64,000 nucleotides of DNA from Burhinus oedicnemus (GCA_008921705.1 VFFE01007644.1:671971-735970), one strand, 5' to 3'; positions 11,701 through 24,292 are shown, counted from the stretch's first letter. The notes: generated by a model from the sequence alone, not told the origin. Numbers and translations are program-made.

Positions 11701-14249
11701 CTTTCACCCTCTTCCTGATGTCTCTTGGTCTCATCACCCTACATGCTTATCTTTCTGAAGCGTGTCCAATTTGACACTGGGTTTGGTTTTAAAAAAATAT
11801 AAAATAAGATTCCTTTTACAGACCTGAAGTGCTTGTTTAGATGCAAGCCCAAATCTAAGCCTTTCTCCAGGTTAAGTTCCTCCCCGAGGTCTATAGCTGC
11901 TGGCACTCGGAAAGATAAACATGATCAAAACTTTCCCAAAGTGAGGGCTGGGGGGGAGGTGGGCATCAAGTTGACATGAAGCTTCTGTCATGTCACTGTA
12001 CCCATACCCTTCACTCGTGTGCTGTCACTTCTGCCTAAGAAACAAATCGTCAGCGTGTGAAATTGCAGTGCAATGGTGGAGCTGGAGTCTGCTGTACACA
12101 GGAGGTGGAGCGTTTGAGTCTGTCTCAGAGATAATTAGGAAGACTGTTGCCTGACTGTAAAAATGCGATTCTCTTCATTGGCAGGAGAAGGTAAAAATGT
12201 TTTCTCCTGATGGGAAGGGCAGCTCGAGGTCTGGAGGAGAGTTGGGGCAGAGGGAGGTGTGCTGAACCTCTCAGTGGGGCAAGAGATTCGCATACGAGCC
12301 AGATGAAAACTGAAAATTAAGAGGGAAAAACTGCAAAGCAACTTTTGGGCTCATGTTATAGCTAAGAGTGCTACTCATTGAACATCGTATTTGATGAAAT
12401 TTGCATGAAGTATCCGTTTCCCTTCCTAATTATAGAGCTGGCGTAATGATTCAAGAATATCCACAGACTATTTATGAAGTGAATTTTGTGAAGGGAAAGC
12501 TATGAACTATATTTGATTTGTTTAATTTATTTGACAAGCTTTAAGTCTGACCCAGCTTGGGGGCAAAGAAATGCTGGCAGGGAAAGAGAGCACAAGGCCT
12601 TTTTCTTCACTGAATTATTTCTGCCAGCAAAGAAAACCTTTGGCTCTTCAATTATTTCAGTCCCAGCCTGATGTTTGTTTCCTATCACCCAGTGCTGGAT
12701 CATCTGACGTGTCATACAGGGTCATGGTTGCTTTTTTCCTCTTCTACCTAATGCTAGAAACAAGAATCTCGAGTTCCCTCCTTACCCAACAGCTCACCGA
12801 CGAGGCATGTTTTGACAGGAAGTTTCGAAACTGCACAGAATTGCTGTAAAATGCAGTATTGGGGAAAAATGATCACCCCTGACAGCTAGGGCACAAACTA
12901 GAAATAGGTCTTCCAGGCTAACATGTCTTGGGACATCGCTGTTGCTCTTAAAGAGCAGCACAAGACAGTTAGGCACACAGGGAGGGTGTGAACGCCAGCA
13001 TAAACAAATAGATAGAAAGAGACAGTAGCGGCCAACCCTTGGCTCATGGGCAGCTTTTCTCCCCCAAAATGACTCGCTGGCACTATTCAGAGTCAAAGGA
13101 AATAAAAAGAAGAGAGGCACAGCTTTCTGCTCTGACAGGAAGCACAAAGTTTGCCACAACTCCTTGCTTTTTCTGCCCTGATTTATGCCAGAATCGTTGA
13201 GATGCCATGATAGCCGATGCAGATTTCTTCTGATTGCTGATTCATTCTCTTAGACAGGGTAAAGTGTGTGTACTGATTAATGGATAAATAGTATGCATTG
13301 GCCGTCCTGAGCCTACCCATCATGCTTGTATACAAACATGGAAACTACGTTCATTTTTCAAAGAGTATGAGTAGAATTGCAAAGTCAAGCATGCAAAAGG
13401 CTCAAAATGTCAGTTATGCCCAAAGTGATACTTAGCCTTTATTAAGTCCATCTGTGTATTTTTCGTACCATGGTATAATCTTTAATTACATGCTACACCC
13501 AATTTCTTACCTTCTAGTGACAAGACTCAAAATGTACGTATCCTCCTGTAGTCAGAGGATTGTTTGAAAGAATATAGCTTTTTTCCAGGAAGATTTTTGG
13601 TGCCGGTATTTAGCTGTCGAGAGGGCAACCTGTCAGTTCTGCAGCACAGTTCATGCTTTTAAGCTTTTCATAATAGAGTTGTGCAAAAAAAATCTAACAA
13701 TGAGTTGCAGCCACAGGGAGGAAAGTAAAGTGAGACGAGCGGCTCCTGTTCAGCTGGTTGTTAAAAATTTCATGATAGCATCGATGACACCCACACACAC
13801 AGTTACTCTGTTCTCCCTATTGAAGTACTCTTCTGTTTCCTGGCTGGCACCAGAGAGGCACCTGTATGACAGGCAGACATAGCTGGGTGTGTGCTGGTGG
13901 GGCTGGGCTTCACGCCACATAGTATTTGCTTTATGTTGGACAGACTGGGAATGAAAAATCACTGTAAAACCTACAGCATCAATATATTTTTTATGAATTT
14001 TTTTTGAGTGCTTTGCTCTGATAGACCTGCACTGTTTTTCTTCCAGTTAATTTTTGTTGTTCTCACTCCTCTAATTTTCCTTCCTACTTTTCTTTTATTC
14101 ATAAGTGCTAATTAACTGTGCCTATGAGCCGTAACACTTTCCTAATGAACAAGCCATGGGCTTTGTGAAAGTACCTCAAAAGACGTGGAAAGAACCGCTT
14201 CCAGCTGAGCCAAACCCAGCACATCTCCTCATGTCAGCCAGACAGGGAG
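11701..14249. other. Intergenic, no gene seen
   Basis: No supported gene. An octamer ATTTGCAT at 12399-12406 with a nearby TAATTA (12428-12433) could be a homeodomain/POU site cluster, but there is no further support. Open frames of 60-120 codons on both strands have no family resemblance and overlap each other. Confidence 0.5.
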
Positions 14250-14490
14250 AGAGCGGCTCCGTTTAACAGCCTTCTGGAGCGCTGCCGATGCCGTGCAATT
14301 AAAAGAAAGCCTGCAAGCAGCGACAGTGTCGGTCCTCAGCCACGGCAGCGACAAGGAGGTGAGTGCCTTGCTGCAAGCTACGCAGGTGAGAGCGTGCCAG
14401 GAGGCAAGACACTTCCCGGGAGCCTGCCGAAGCTGTGCCGACTCCGACTCGCGACACCGTCCTCCGACCTTGCCTGAAAATACACCACGT
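14250..14490. promoter_or_regulatory. CpG-rich island in gene desert, with splice-donor-like sites
   Basis: About 20 CpG dinucleotides fall in roughly 240 bases, against strong CpG depletion in the surrounding several kb. A good donor-like sequence GAG|GTGAGT lies at 14356-14364 on the + strand, and a second CAG|GTGAGA follows about 25 bases on. The + strand stays open across much of the island, which is expected in GC-rich DNA and is not proof of coding. It could be a promoter and first exon of a non-coding RNA, an enhancer with retained CpGs, or a recently inserted GC-rich piece. No TATA box or known first exon was recognised. Confidence 0.4.
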
Positions 14491-17400
14491 TCAAGAAAAA
14501 AGGGAAACATCTGAGGCCAGAGCGAAAGGAAAGCGTTGCAGGGAAGAGTCAGCTCAGCAGGAAGATGTGGCGTTAGTGTAATTGGAGGTGCGTGGGGGAG
14601 CCTTCAGGTGAAGGAGACTTTAAAAAGAGAGGAAGGATTAGTCCTTTCTGGGAAAAGGCGAAATGGGAGAAATGGGTTGATTTACTGCCTCCACACTTAG
14701 AGCAAACAAGATGGGTCTGTATTTCCACCCCTTCTTTTGCAGGCAGAGTCAAAACCAAACTAGCTCTTCAGAGCTTTTGCATTCTGCAACATAACAGCCA
14801 AAAAATGTCACTGGGAAGAAATAATCTAATTCACACCGTTTCCTTATTTTTTATGGATTTTTGATGAAAGGGCCCATATTGAACTGTCTTTACAGTGTTA
14901 ACATAAATACAAGTAATGGGAAAGAGAGAATAGAAATGGACTTCCATTTGGAGAAATTAAAATCTTTTAAAATAATACCAAATGAAATTGTTGTTATGAA
15001 CCATTGTGTAACAGAGGAAAAAGAAAGGATGTTTGATTTGTAGAAGTTCCTGCTTATCATTCATGGCAAATGGAGCAAATGCAGTTTTATTGCATGAAGG
15101 AACAATCTTCAACTGGCTTGAACTATTACGCGCTCCGTTTAGCCCGGAGGCTAAATGAGACATGCAGCAAGAATGAATGTTATGTAAAACAGGCATAGGT
15201 TGAGGGAAAGCTGCAAGAATGAAGCTGCATGGGGCTGAAAAACGCCTTTCCTAGATTTCTCGGTTTCTGCCACTTTGCCCACAGAACGGGGCCTGGAAGA
15301 AATCCAGAAACAGCACCTCTCAGGCTGAGCTCACTCTTCTGTATGGAGAGCTGTGCCAACCGACAGCAAGGAGGGAAGGGGAGAGCTGGTGGGGGATAAA
15401 GGAGGACCAGGACCCCCTCTTCGGCTGACAGACCAGTGTCGGACTTTTTGTTCCCCCGCACTTGTTGAAATCCCAGCAATTCTTCCTGTGGAAAGGCGAG
15501 TTTGCTAAACACAAAGAATGAATGAAAAACACTGCTTTAGAGCTGTATGTCACACATTCCCCTCACCAGCTGAGAGTATCCAACAGCATATGCAACACAC
15601 ATATTGCCCTTCTGTGGTTTCAAAATCACTTTTCCTCAGTTAAATCCACCTTGTGAAAACATGACAAATAATGAATCTTTCACAATTCTTCGGTGCTTCT
15701 TTGGACTTTACACTACAGTCTTGTTCACGACACGAAGCAAAACAAGGTTAGAGCAACCCTGATTTTTCCTCATAATGCTTTTTTATCTGCGAACATAAAT
15801 GGAAGAAAAGCAAAGCAATAAATAGCTTTATAGAATAGCTTCCACCAAAGGGGTCTTTATGCCAAAAGAAAAAAGAAAGATGAGGTTAATAGAGTGTGTG
15901 GTCACACCAAAAAGTACACTGTGACTTTTTATTTGATTGGTAGGCTGTGCTGTAAAAGCCAGCATTAAATTTGATTTAGAAAAGAAACACACAGGGAGGA
16001 ATATCTAGTCAGAATAACCTGACTGCCAGCCTCATGATTACATTTGTAGCCTATAATTTTTTTCTAAATCATCGTTAAGAACAAGAAATATACAAAAAGT
16101 ATTATTAAAAAAAAAAAAAAAGAAAAAAACACCAGTAGAAAAACTGACATAATGAAAACAGCAACAAAAATAATAAAAGTAAATCAGGCTGAGCACAGTG
16201 CAGTGTGCCCAAAAGCCCAGGTTTTGAAAGTAAATTGGGATAAAAACAAAGTCTGGGTTTTTCCTTTTCAAACTGTTCTGCACTCAGCCTTCTTGACTTG
16301 TAAGCACAACTATTGCTATTTTACATTCTTTAAGAGGGCTTTTTATCCTAAGGCATTAAAATTCCAATATTCCTGCTGGAGTCTCTCAAGTCATTTAATA
16401 ATTCTGTCATTTAATTATTGAAATGATTGCAATCTACATTGAGTAAGTGCAGCAGCATGTTGGTGATTTGCAGGGTGTGATATATGTGTATTCTCAGCGG
16501 CAGAGGAAACATAAACAGTCATCAGTCATGTTGGCTCCTCCACGTAAAACAATGATAGGGAGAGAGTTTCTTTTGGAGATCTAACAACCCAAAGAGGATT
16601 TGGGACCCAAATTACTGTATCAGGTCCTCTTCTCTTCCCTCTACGAGGTAAAATTTCTTCAGCACATCAATTTCTGCTACTGAATTTTCACAATCATCTT
16701 AAGTTCCTCACAGTGGGTACATGAAGACCACCAAAACCTGCGCAGGATCGAGTTTCACAACACTTAGCTGATGCTGAAACCAGTTTGGGATGTTTCTTTA
16801 CCTCCACTACCAATAGGCCCTGATCCTTTATTTTAACCATACCTCAAGGGAAAGGCCTGATCCTTTAGTTTAACCATACCTCAAGGGAAAGCTTGATGTC
16901 CATAAATGCTGCCTAAGATCACAGTGGATGAACACTGAAATGGGAAATCCTGCTTCAAGTTCCTTTCTCCATCCTTATAGCACAAGCCAGAGCACAAGAA
17001 CATCCTGGGACAGTGGATTCTAAATCCCTCTGAAAACTTCACTTTGCATGACCTAAATAGAGGTCAAGTTTTACAGTAAAATTCCTGGTTTATATTAAAA
17101 GAGAACTTGAAATGTCCCAAATGTCCTCTTTACCATTTGGTAAAAGGAATTTCTCTTACATTTTTGCATGCAAAGGGCAGCACTTTCAGTAGGCAATACT
17201 ATTGAAGCCACCTTTCTTCTCCTGCCACCTGAAGATTACTGTACAGGTTGGTGGGGTACAGCAGAAAGTGTAAACTCGGGCAGATGGAAAACCTGAATTC
17301 AGCTTTATACCATCCCAGGTATGTTTGTACTGACTGTTAGCGTATTTACTATATCAAACAGAAGATGTCCTACCCTGACAACTTTCTAGAATGAGAATGA

Positions 17401-17787
17401 ACCCCTATAAAGGTGTTTTGAAGGCACTGAGTGTTAGCAGGAAACTAATGATTGTAAATCCCAGGCAGAGACAGGAATCTTAACCAGGTGAAGTGTTAGG
17501 TGGTGCTGTCTTCAAGGAAGTAGAGCTTAAGATGTGCCTCTTCCTACACTCTTTAATAATTGTTTGAGGAGTTTCTCTTCTCTTGATGCCCAGACAGAAC
17601 ACAGACTGGTATATACTCATATAATAGACAGCACAGAAGATGCGGTCTGCATGGGCAGATTGTGCATTACAATTAAGATTTACAAGAAGATGGGACTACC
17701 AGTCACTCAAGCACTTGTAGGGCAAGAACCATTGTCTATTTTGAAAAGGTGTGGAAGAACATGGTAGAACACAAAGATACAAAACTT
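14491..17787. other. Intergenic, AT-rich, no gene seen
   Basis: No supported gene. It contains a 15-base A run (16107-16121) within an A-rich stretch that produces a false frame on the opposite strand, a short perfect hairpin TTTAGCC/GGCTAAA at 15138-15155, and the tandem duplication listed at 16821-16894. Confidence 0.55.
16821..16894. repeat. Tandem duplication, two copies of a 37-bp unit
   Basis: TGATCCTTTA starts at 16821 and again at 16858, and the 37-base units match with about one mismatch until the end of the second copy. The near identity suggests a recent local duplication. Confidence 0.85.
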
Positions 17788-17835
17788 AGAATCATAGAAT
17801 CATAGAATTGTCTCAGGTGGAAGGGACCTTAAGAT
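17788..17835 (-). mobile_element. CR1 3'-end stub
   Basis: On the + strand it starts AGAATCATAGAATCATAGAA, the reverse complement of the CR1 terminal octamer repeat, then shows the tail-proximal GGAAGGGACCTTAAGATCAT. About 48 bases are present before a second CR1 tail begins. See the neighbouring element for the interpretation as a doubled 3' end. Confidence 0.8.
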
Positions 17836-19605
17836 CATTTTTAAACTGATGGTATTTCATAGAGTCATTTAGGTTGGAAAAGACCTTCAAGATCATTGAG
17901 TCCAACCATTAACCAAGCACTGCCAAACCCACCACCGGACCATGTCCCTAAGCTCCACAGCTACACGTCTTTTAAATACCTCCAGGGATAATGACTCAAC
18001 TACTTCCCTGGGCAGCCTGTTCCAATGCTTGACAACCCTTTCAGTGAAGAAATTTTTCCCAATGTTCAGTCTAATCCTCCCCTGGTGCAACTTGAGGCCA
18101 TTTCCTCTTGTTCTATCACTTGTTACTTGGGAGAAGAGACCGACCCCCACCTCTCCACAACCTCCTCTCAGGTAGTTGTAGAGAGCGATAAGGTCTCCCC
18201 TCAGCCTCCTTTTCTCCAGGCTAAACAACCCCAGTTCCCTCAGCCACTTCTCATAAGACTTGTTCTCTAGACCCTTCACCAGCTTCGTTGCCCTTCTCTG
18301 GACATGCTCCAGCACCTCAATGTCTTTCTTGTAGTGAGGGGCCCAAAACTGAACACAGCATTCAAGGTGCAGCTTCACCAGTGCTGAGTACAGGGGGACA
18401 ATCACTTCCCTAGTCCTGCTGGCCACACTATTCCTGCTACAGGCCAGGATGCTGTTGGCCTTCTTGGCCACCTGGATGCACTGCTGGCTCATGTTCAGCC
18501 GGCTGTCGACCAACACCCTCGGGTCCTTTTCTGTCAGGCAGCTTTCCAGCCACTCTTCCCCAAGCCTGTAGCATTGCCTGGGGTTGTTGTGACTCAGGTG
18601 CAGGACCCTGTACTTGGCCTTGTTGAACCTCATACCATTGGCCTTGGCCCATTGGTCCAGCCTGTCCAGATCCCTCTATAGAACCTTCCTACCCTCAAGC
18701 AGATCAACACTCCCACCTAACTTGGTGTTGTCTGCAAACTTACTGAGGGTGCACTTGATCCCCTCGTCCAGATCATTGATACAGATATTAAACGGAACTG
18801 GCCCCAGTACTGAGTGTTGGGGAACACCACTTGGACTGGCCACCAACTGGATTTAACTCCATTCACCACGACTCTTTGGGCTCGGCCATCTAGCCAGTTT
18901 TTTACCCAGTGAAGCGTACGCCCATCCAAGCCATGAGCAGCCGGTTTCTCCAGGAGAATGCTGTGGGAAATGGTGTCAAAAGCTTTACTAAAATCCAGGT
19001 AAACAAAATCCACAGCCTTTCCCTCATCCACTAAGCGGGTCACCTTATCATAGAAGATCAGGTTTATCAAGCAGGACCTACCTTTCATGAACTCGTGCTG
19101 AGTGGACCTGATCACCTGGTTGTCCTGCCTGTGCCACGTAATGGCGCTCAGGATGATCTGTTCCATAATCTTCCCAGACACCAAAGTCAGACTGACAGGC
19201 CTCTGATTCCCCGGATGCTCCTTCGGGCCCTTCTTGTGGTTGGGCATCAGATTTGTTAACCTCCAGTCAACAGGGACCTCCCCGGTTAGTCAGGACTGCT
19301 GGAAAGTGGCTTGGTGAGTGGCATCTGCCAGCTCCCTCAGTACACTCAGGTGGATCCCATCTGGCCCCGTAGACTTGTGTGTATCCAACTGCTGTAGCAG
19401 GTCACTCACCATTTCCCCTTGGATTATGGGAGCTTCATTCTGCTCCGTGTCTTCTAGCTCAGGGGGCAGTTCTGCTGACCCCTCTCCTTGCTTCTCCAAT
19501 AATCTAAAACTTCATCATTTCATGATCACTATGCATAAGACAGCCTCCAACCATCACATCCCCCACAAGTCCTTCTCTGCTCACAGAGAAGGACTTGATC
19601 ACATT
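17836..19605 (-). mobile_element. CR1 LINE, 5' truncated, internally deleted, with extended 3' tail
   Basis: The 3' end lies at low coordinates. The minus strand ends with CCAACCTAAATGACTCTATG followed by AAATACCATCAGTTTAAAAA instead of clean octamer repeats. Going 5', it holds the C-terminal ORF2 region, the reverse transcriptase with [16 protein letters not shown], and then, after a junction near 19460, a piece of the endonuclease end (REGLVGDVMVGGC, HSDHEMMKF, EARRGVSRTA at about 19465-19600). The segment normally lying between the endonuclease end and the RT start is missing, so an internal deletion brought the two together. The 5' edge at about 19605 is a truncation, as usual for CR1. 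The tail is shared with the copy at 48581-49296. Confidence 0.88.
17893..19605 (-). pseudogene. CR1 ORF2 remnant (reverse transcriptase, dead)
   Basis: Three successive open blocks on the minus strand (19290-19499, 18717-19247, 17893-18633) are pieces of one CR1 ORF2 split by frameshifts. They cover the RT N-terminal block with GPDGIHLSVLRELAD, the palm with YLDFSKAFD, and the long C-terminal region with [11 protein letters not shown] and LREVVESL-like motifs. The catalytic box reads FADN rather than FADD (18727-18738), so the second catalytic aspartate is lost, and the preceding PQGS region is scrambled by a frameshift. The element encoded a LINE endonuclease/reverse transcriptase; this copy cannot be active. 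Confidence 0.85.
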
Positions 19606-20559
19606 TGATCTCTCTCCAGCTGCTGAGAGCAATTTTCATAACTAGTTCATAACTAACTGCATAAATACTGGATTGATTGCTACAGCAGCAGGCTCCACCT
19701 TATGTTATGGGCCGCATATCATGTGTAAAGTCCTGTGCTAAAACTGAGACCACTGATGGAAAACAAAACACGATGTTATCTGCAGAATATCCCCTTGCCC
19801 GACATTAGCTGTGCCTGCAGCAGTCAATCTTGGTGTGCATGCGGGCTTTCTGGCTTGGGTGTGTATCACACTTTCCCTCCCATCTCACTCCTTCTTCCTC
19901 CTGGGGAAATACAACTCAGATTCAGGGGAAAAAGACTGTACAAGTGGCTTCCAGGCAGATCTCCAGTCTGGATGGCCAAATCCCAAACCACCAGGTTGTG
20001 GTGGTCCTCTGCTGGAGAGCCTGTTAAAATAAATAATTTGCTTAGGGAAATCACTGAGGTCTCCACTTGTGTTGTAACACAAAGTCCAGATTCCCAGAGC
20101 AGATTCCCACATCTATCTCTGGTAACAGAGAATGAAGATGGTTGATGGAAAACCGGCAATGTGCTGGGGACAAGAGTATGTGTTGCCCAACGTATTTTTA
20201 GGCACAGTAGGAATCCGTGCACAGACATAAATTATCAGAGAGAGAAAATGCCTTGGCATCAATGCCACATTCATTGAGTGGGAGATCCTCAATGCCAGCT
20301 TAAATATAGCACAGAGAGCAGATGTCTTTACTACAGTAGGCATACTTAGACCTCCCTGGATTCACAGCAACAGCACAGAATTACAGTTTCTTTCATTCAA
20401 AAATTATAGCAAAAATCTGTGTCGCCACTCACCTTTTATATAAACATGGGAGGCTACAACACTCACTCACAGTGGGAGATTTGCAGTAAAGACAGAAAGG
20501 AACAGGAGAAATTAAAGGAGGAAGGAAGTAATTTCTATTCTTCCTCTTGAAACCAGGCT
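19606..20559. other. Intergenic, no gene seen
   Basis: Unique-looking sequence between two CR1s. Overlapping open frames on both strands (up to 136 codons, 19735-20145) have no recognisable domain, codon bias or splice structure, and are treated as chance. Confidence 0.5.
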
Positions 20560-21683
20560 TCCTTATGTGGAAGGATGCAAAATTCCTTGTAGCCAAACTC
20601 AGGAGGTGTAGACTGGATGGGGAGGCTACAAGATGGGTGAATAACTGGATGGGCCTTCAGGTTTTAAAAGCAGTGATCAATCATTTGAAGTCTACTGAGT
20701 GGCTGGTAATGACTGGTGTTTCTCAGTGGCTGATATTTGGGCTAATACTATTCAGTGTCTTCACCTGGACAATGCTGCGGAATGCACAATCAACAAGACA
20801 GTGGATAGCACAAAATGGGAATAGCCATTGATATACTGAAGGGCAAAGCTGCTATTCAAAGACACCTCAACAAGCTCGAAGAATGGGCTGGCAGGAACCA
20901 AATGAAGTTCAGCAATGACAAATGTAAAGCCCCTGGAATGAAATAAACCCATGCAACAGCACAAACGCTGCATTGGCTGGCTAGAATGCACTTTGCAGAA
21001 AAGGAACTGTGAATTGTTGCCCTGCTGGACAGCAAGTTGAACCTTGAGTCAGCAGTGTGCCCTTGTGGTAAGAAGGCCAGTCTCATAAGATATTAGCAAG
21101 AATGCAGCCAGCAGGTCGAGGGGATGACTTTTCATCTCTGTTTAGCAGTTGTGGGGTTGCATCTGACCTACTGGGTTCATTTATGGGCTGTAAAGCACAA
21201 GAAACATCAACAAACTGGAGCAATTTCTACAGAAGCTCCCCAAGCTGGTTGAGGCTGGAGGACTTGACCTGTAAGGAGAGGCTGAGGGACCTGGGCAGGT
21301 TCAGCCTGGAGGAGAGGCGGCTTTGGGGGCACATAATTGCTGTCTTCAGCTGCCTAAAAGGTAGTTGTAGAAAAGGTAGAGCCATACTTTTCTCATAAGT
21401 GCACAAAGAAGGTGTCTTCCCTAATAGGGTAAGAGGCAATGGACACAAGCTATAACAAGAGAAATTTCAACTGCGTATACTGAAAAACATGTGCACAACA
21501 AAGGTGATTAAAAATCAAAGCCATTTGCCCAGAGAGGCTGTGAAAGGTCCATCCTAAGAGATACTCAAAAGCTGACCAGACACTGCCTTAAGCAACCCGA
21601 CCTAGCTTCAAAGCTGGCCTGGTTTTGAGACCTTCAGAGCTCCTTTACAACCTGATTTTTTTTTCTGTGATTTTATGATTCGT
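20560..21683 (+). mobile_element. Old, decayed CR1 LINE fragment
   Basis: The translation with breaks reads LVAKLRRCRLDGEATRWVNN near 20580-20645, matching the CR1 RT segment after the YLDFSKAFD motif. Later blocks read LTCKERLRDLGRFSLEERRL (about 21265-21325), matching the family's '[20 protein letters not shown]'. The element continues to a decayed tail GTGATTTTATGATTCG at 21667-21682. Many substitutions, several indels and loss of the FADD box make it one of the oldest copies here. It is truncated at the 5' side within the RT. Confidence 0.8.
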
Positions 21684-24231
21684 AGAACCCAAGAGAGAAA
21701 GTAGGCAACAGAAAACCTGAATTCTTAATGTAAGGCTCAAAACTTTCCTTGAGAGAGGCGGTTTCTGGGAGGTGGAGAGCCCTAGTGTCTGCTTCCACAC
21801 CTGATGGCAGAAGGGTCCATGCCAGAACCTTAGGAGTTTAATACCAGCCCTGCATATTTAGAGATAATTCCTGTTCCCTTCCTTTGAGTGATAGTCTCTT
21901 GGCCATAAAAATTTCACAGTTGTGGAAGCTGTTTCCCCAAATAGCTATTAGGAAAACCTTTGGGTATGTATGAGGGTGACTGGCAGCTATCCCCACCTTA
22001 TCAAGTATATAAAGATACGTTAAAGGGCTTGCTCCCTTTATACCAGAGAGATTTTCACAGCCCATTTCACAATGTTTGTTTCTTTAAGATATGAACTACA
22101 AACATCATGTCAAGTTTCTGGAAGACATTGCTCCACACCTACCCTTCTGGCTTTGAAACAGCTCCCCAGAGAGAGTCACAGAAGATTGGTAGGCAAAGGA
22201 ATTAATAAATACATAGCAACAACCATTACTGTAAATACAAAACAAGGCAGCAGGAGGAGTAACTATCATGTTTAATCCCTCTTAGTACCCTTCTTCTCAT
22301 AGACACTGTAGGAGAAGCTGTTTAAAACTAGTGGTTGGCATCAAGTTCAGTTGAAAATAGTATATAAAACCTCACTGAGTATGGCTACTGTAGACATAAT
22401 GTTTTTTTTTCATTTGGCCTCAATTCAGTGGAATACAGGATGGACAACCTTAATGGAAAACTTAATTTCAAATATGACCCATTGGTGATTTAATAGGAGA
22501 AGCTACTATTAATGAACTCTTAAGAATAGGACACTAACATAAATTCCTTATTGGGATGTTGTCATTAAAAACAACTCTCCTTCCTATTTTAAAGCTGAAT
22601 TACTGGAAAAAAAATATTGCGGTATGAAATGTTCCTGTTTTACGATGATTCTGAAGGTATAGAATTAGATTTTTCTGACAGATTTACTGTTTTTAATTAG
22701 AATAAAAAGTGCAGGCTAAAGTCATAGTTATAACAAAATCTTAAATTTGCATTAATATTATAATAGAGGCATCTGAAGCAGTCATTTTGCCCAGAAGAAC
22801 AGGTCAACTTTCTGAATATTTGATTTCAAAAGCTAAGTAGAACTAAATATATTGACTTAAACATGAAGTGTTAAGTATATCAACCAGGTACCGCCTTGAA
22901 GAAATAGACTGGTGTGGGACAGCAGCAAAACAAAAGAAGCAATTTTTATCTTGTTATTAGACTGTTAGCAACAAATATATGGAATTCTAACTGAATGCCT
23001 GAAGTCAGGCCTCTCAGATAATTTCTTTTTGTAATGTTAATGAAAATCAATGATTAATGTAGCATTTCCTGAACGGATACTAAAACTACTTCATCTTTTT
23101 GATTAACCTCTTAGGCATACACTGCAGTTTGTGTTAAAAAGAAAATCAGATATGAATATACTGAGCCAGGAATACAGCCCTCTCCTAGTTAAAATTCATG
23201 CTCTGTGTGCATCCGTTGCCTGTATCACACTGTGAAGAGAGGAGAATGGTTCTGAGTTGCACCGGTAGCGAAAGCCTCCAGCCTTTGTTGCCTCTTGCCC
23301 ATCATTACTTGTCCCACCTCTAAAAATGCAGTCATAGGTGAAAGTCAGTCTGTCAACTCAGTATGAAAATTAATCAAAGGACTTTCAGTTATTGCTGCAT
23401 GAATTGGTTTTCCAGTCTTTATTTACATGTCATAAACAACATAAATTCAAGCTTAGTTTTACTCAATTTTTTGTTAAAGTACAGGGGGAATTTGAAGATC
23501 CTTCTAAAGAAGCCAGCCACCGGGTACAAGAATGCAGCACAGCCCAAAAGTACCACCTTGACCCCTGAGGCAATGTAAGTACGGCACTGTGACCCAGGCA
23601 GCCAGAGGCAGCTGACAACTTTCTCTCAACAAGGCTGAGTATTGGCTCAAGTATCTCTGCGTTGTGCACCGTTACACAGACATGCCCATCATCACACCTG
23701 ACTGGAGCTGGGTTGTCACGGTTTCCTCCCAAGGTTGCATCTCACTCCAGAGACCTGAAACCGCCGAGGCTGCAGCTGTGTGGCTCAGGACCACTGGTTT
23801 TTTCCATCACCCCATGAGATATCCCATATACAGTAAACTAGATTTCACTTTCCCGTTCCTGTATCGAGACCAATAATTGTATTCAGACAGAGCAGATCAC
23901 AGGAAGGCATCTGGACGTGATCTGGAGATGGTAGGAGAAGGAGAACTGCCTGCTCTTTGAGCATGGTTTCTAAATTCCAGTTCATCACCGAAAGGGGCAC
24001 TGACTAAATTCTAGCTGGATTTGGGCTTAACTTCCAGACATTAGTTTTTGTTCTGGTAGGTTAATGAGCTCTTCAGCACTTCTGATTTTCTTCTTCCCAA
24101 AATGTTTGTGGCTTATGTTTAAACTGTCTTGGCAAGTTTGATGAGCTTGACAATTCTATAGTGTCTCCCAGTACAACATCTTTTCCACCACAAGCTTTTA
24201 TATTTAACATATAGATTTAATTATCAGGGAA
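21684..24231. other. Intergenic, AT-rich, no gene seen
   Basis: No supported gene, RNA gene or identified repeat. Confidence 0.5.
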
Positions 24232-24292
24232 CATAGAATCATAGAATCGTTTAGGTCAGAAAAGACCTTTAAGATCATCGAGTCCAACTGTA
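24232..24292 (-). mobile_element. CR1 3'-end fragment
   Basis: The + strand reads CATAGAATCATAGAATCG, then TTTAGGTCAGAAAAGACC and GATCATCGAGTCCAACTG, the reverse complement of a CR1 3' terminus. Only about 60 bases are present, a severe 5' truncation. Confidence 0.88.

Noticed and set aside
11375..11758. 127-codon + strand frame, Pro/Ser/Cys-rich
   Set aside because: It is the antisense shadow of the decayed CR1 endonuclease region on the minus strand.
12794..13159. 121-codon minus-strand frame
   Set aside because: It has no family resemblance, overlaps a second frame on the same strand and lacks any gene context.
15138..15155. Short hairpin TTTAGCC/GGCTAAA as a terminator or structured RNA
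   Set aside because: Seven-base arms are expected by chance in 64 kb, and hairpin terminators do not apply in a vertebrate genome.
16038..16283. 81-codon minus frame with a poly-Phe run
   Set aside because: The run is a translated poly(A) tract.
19735..20145. 136-codon + strand frame with overlapping frames on both strands
   Set aside because: Several mutually overlapping frames in a stop-poor stretch, with no domain and no supporting signals; judged chance.
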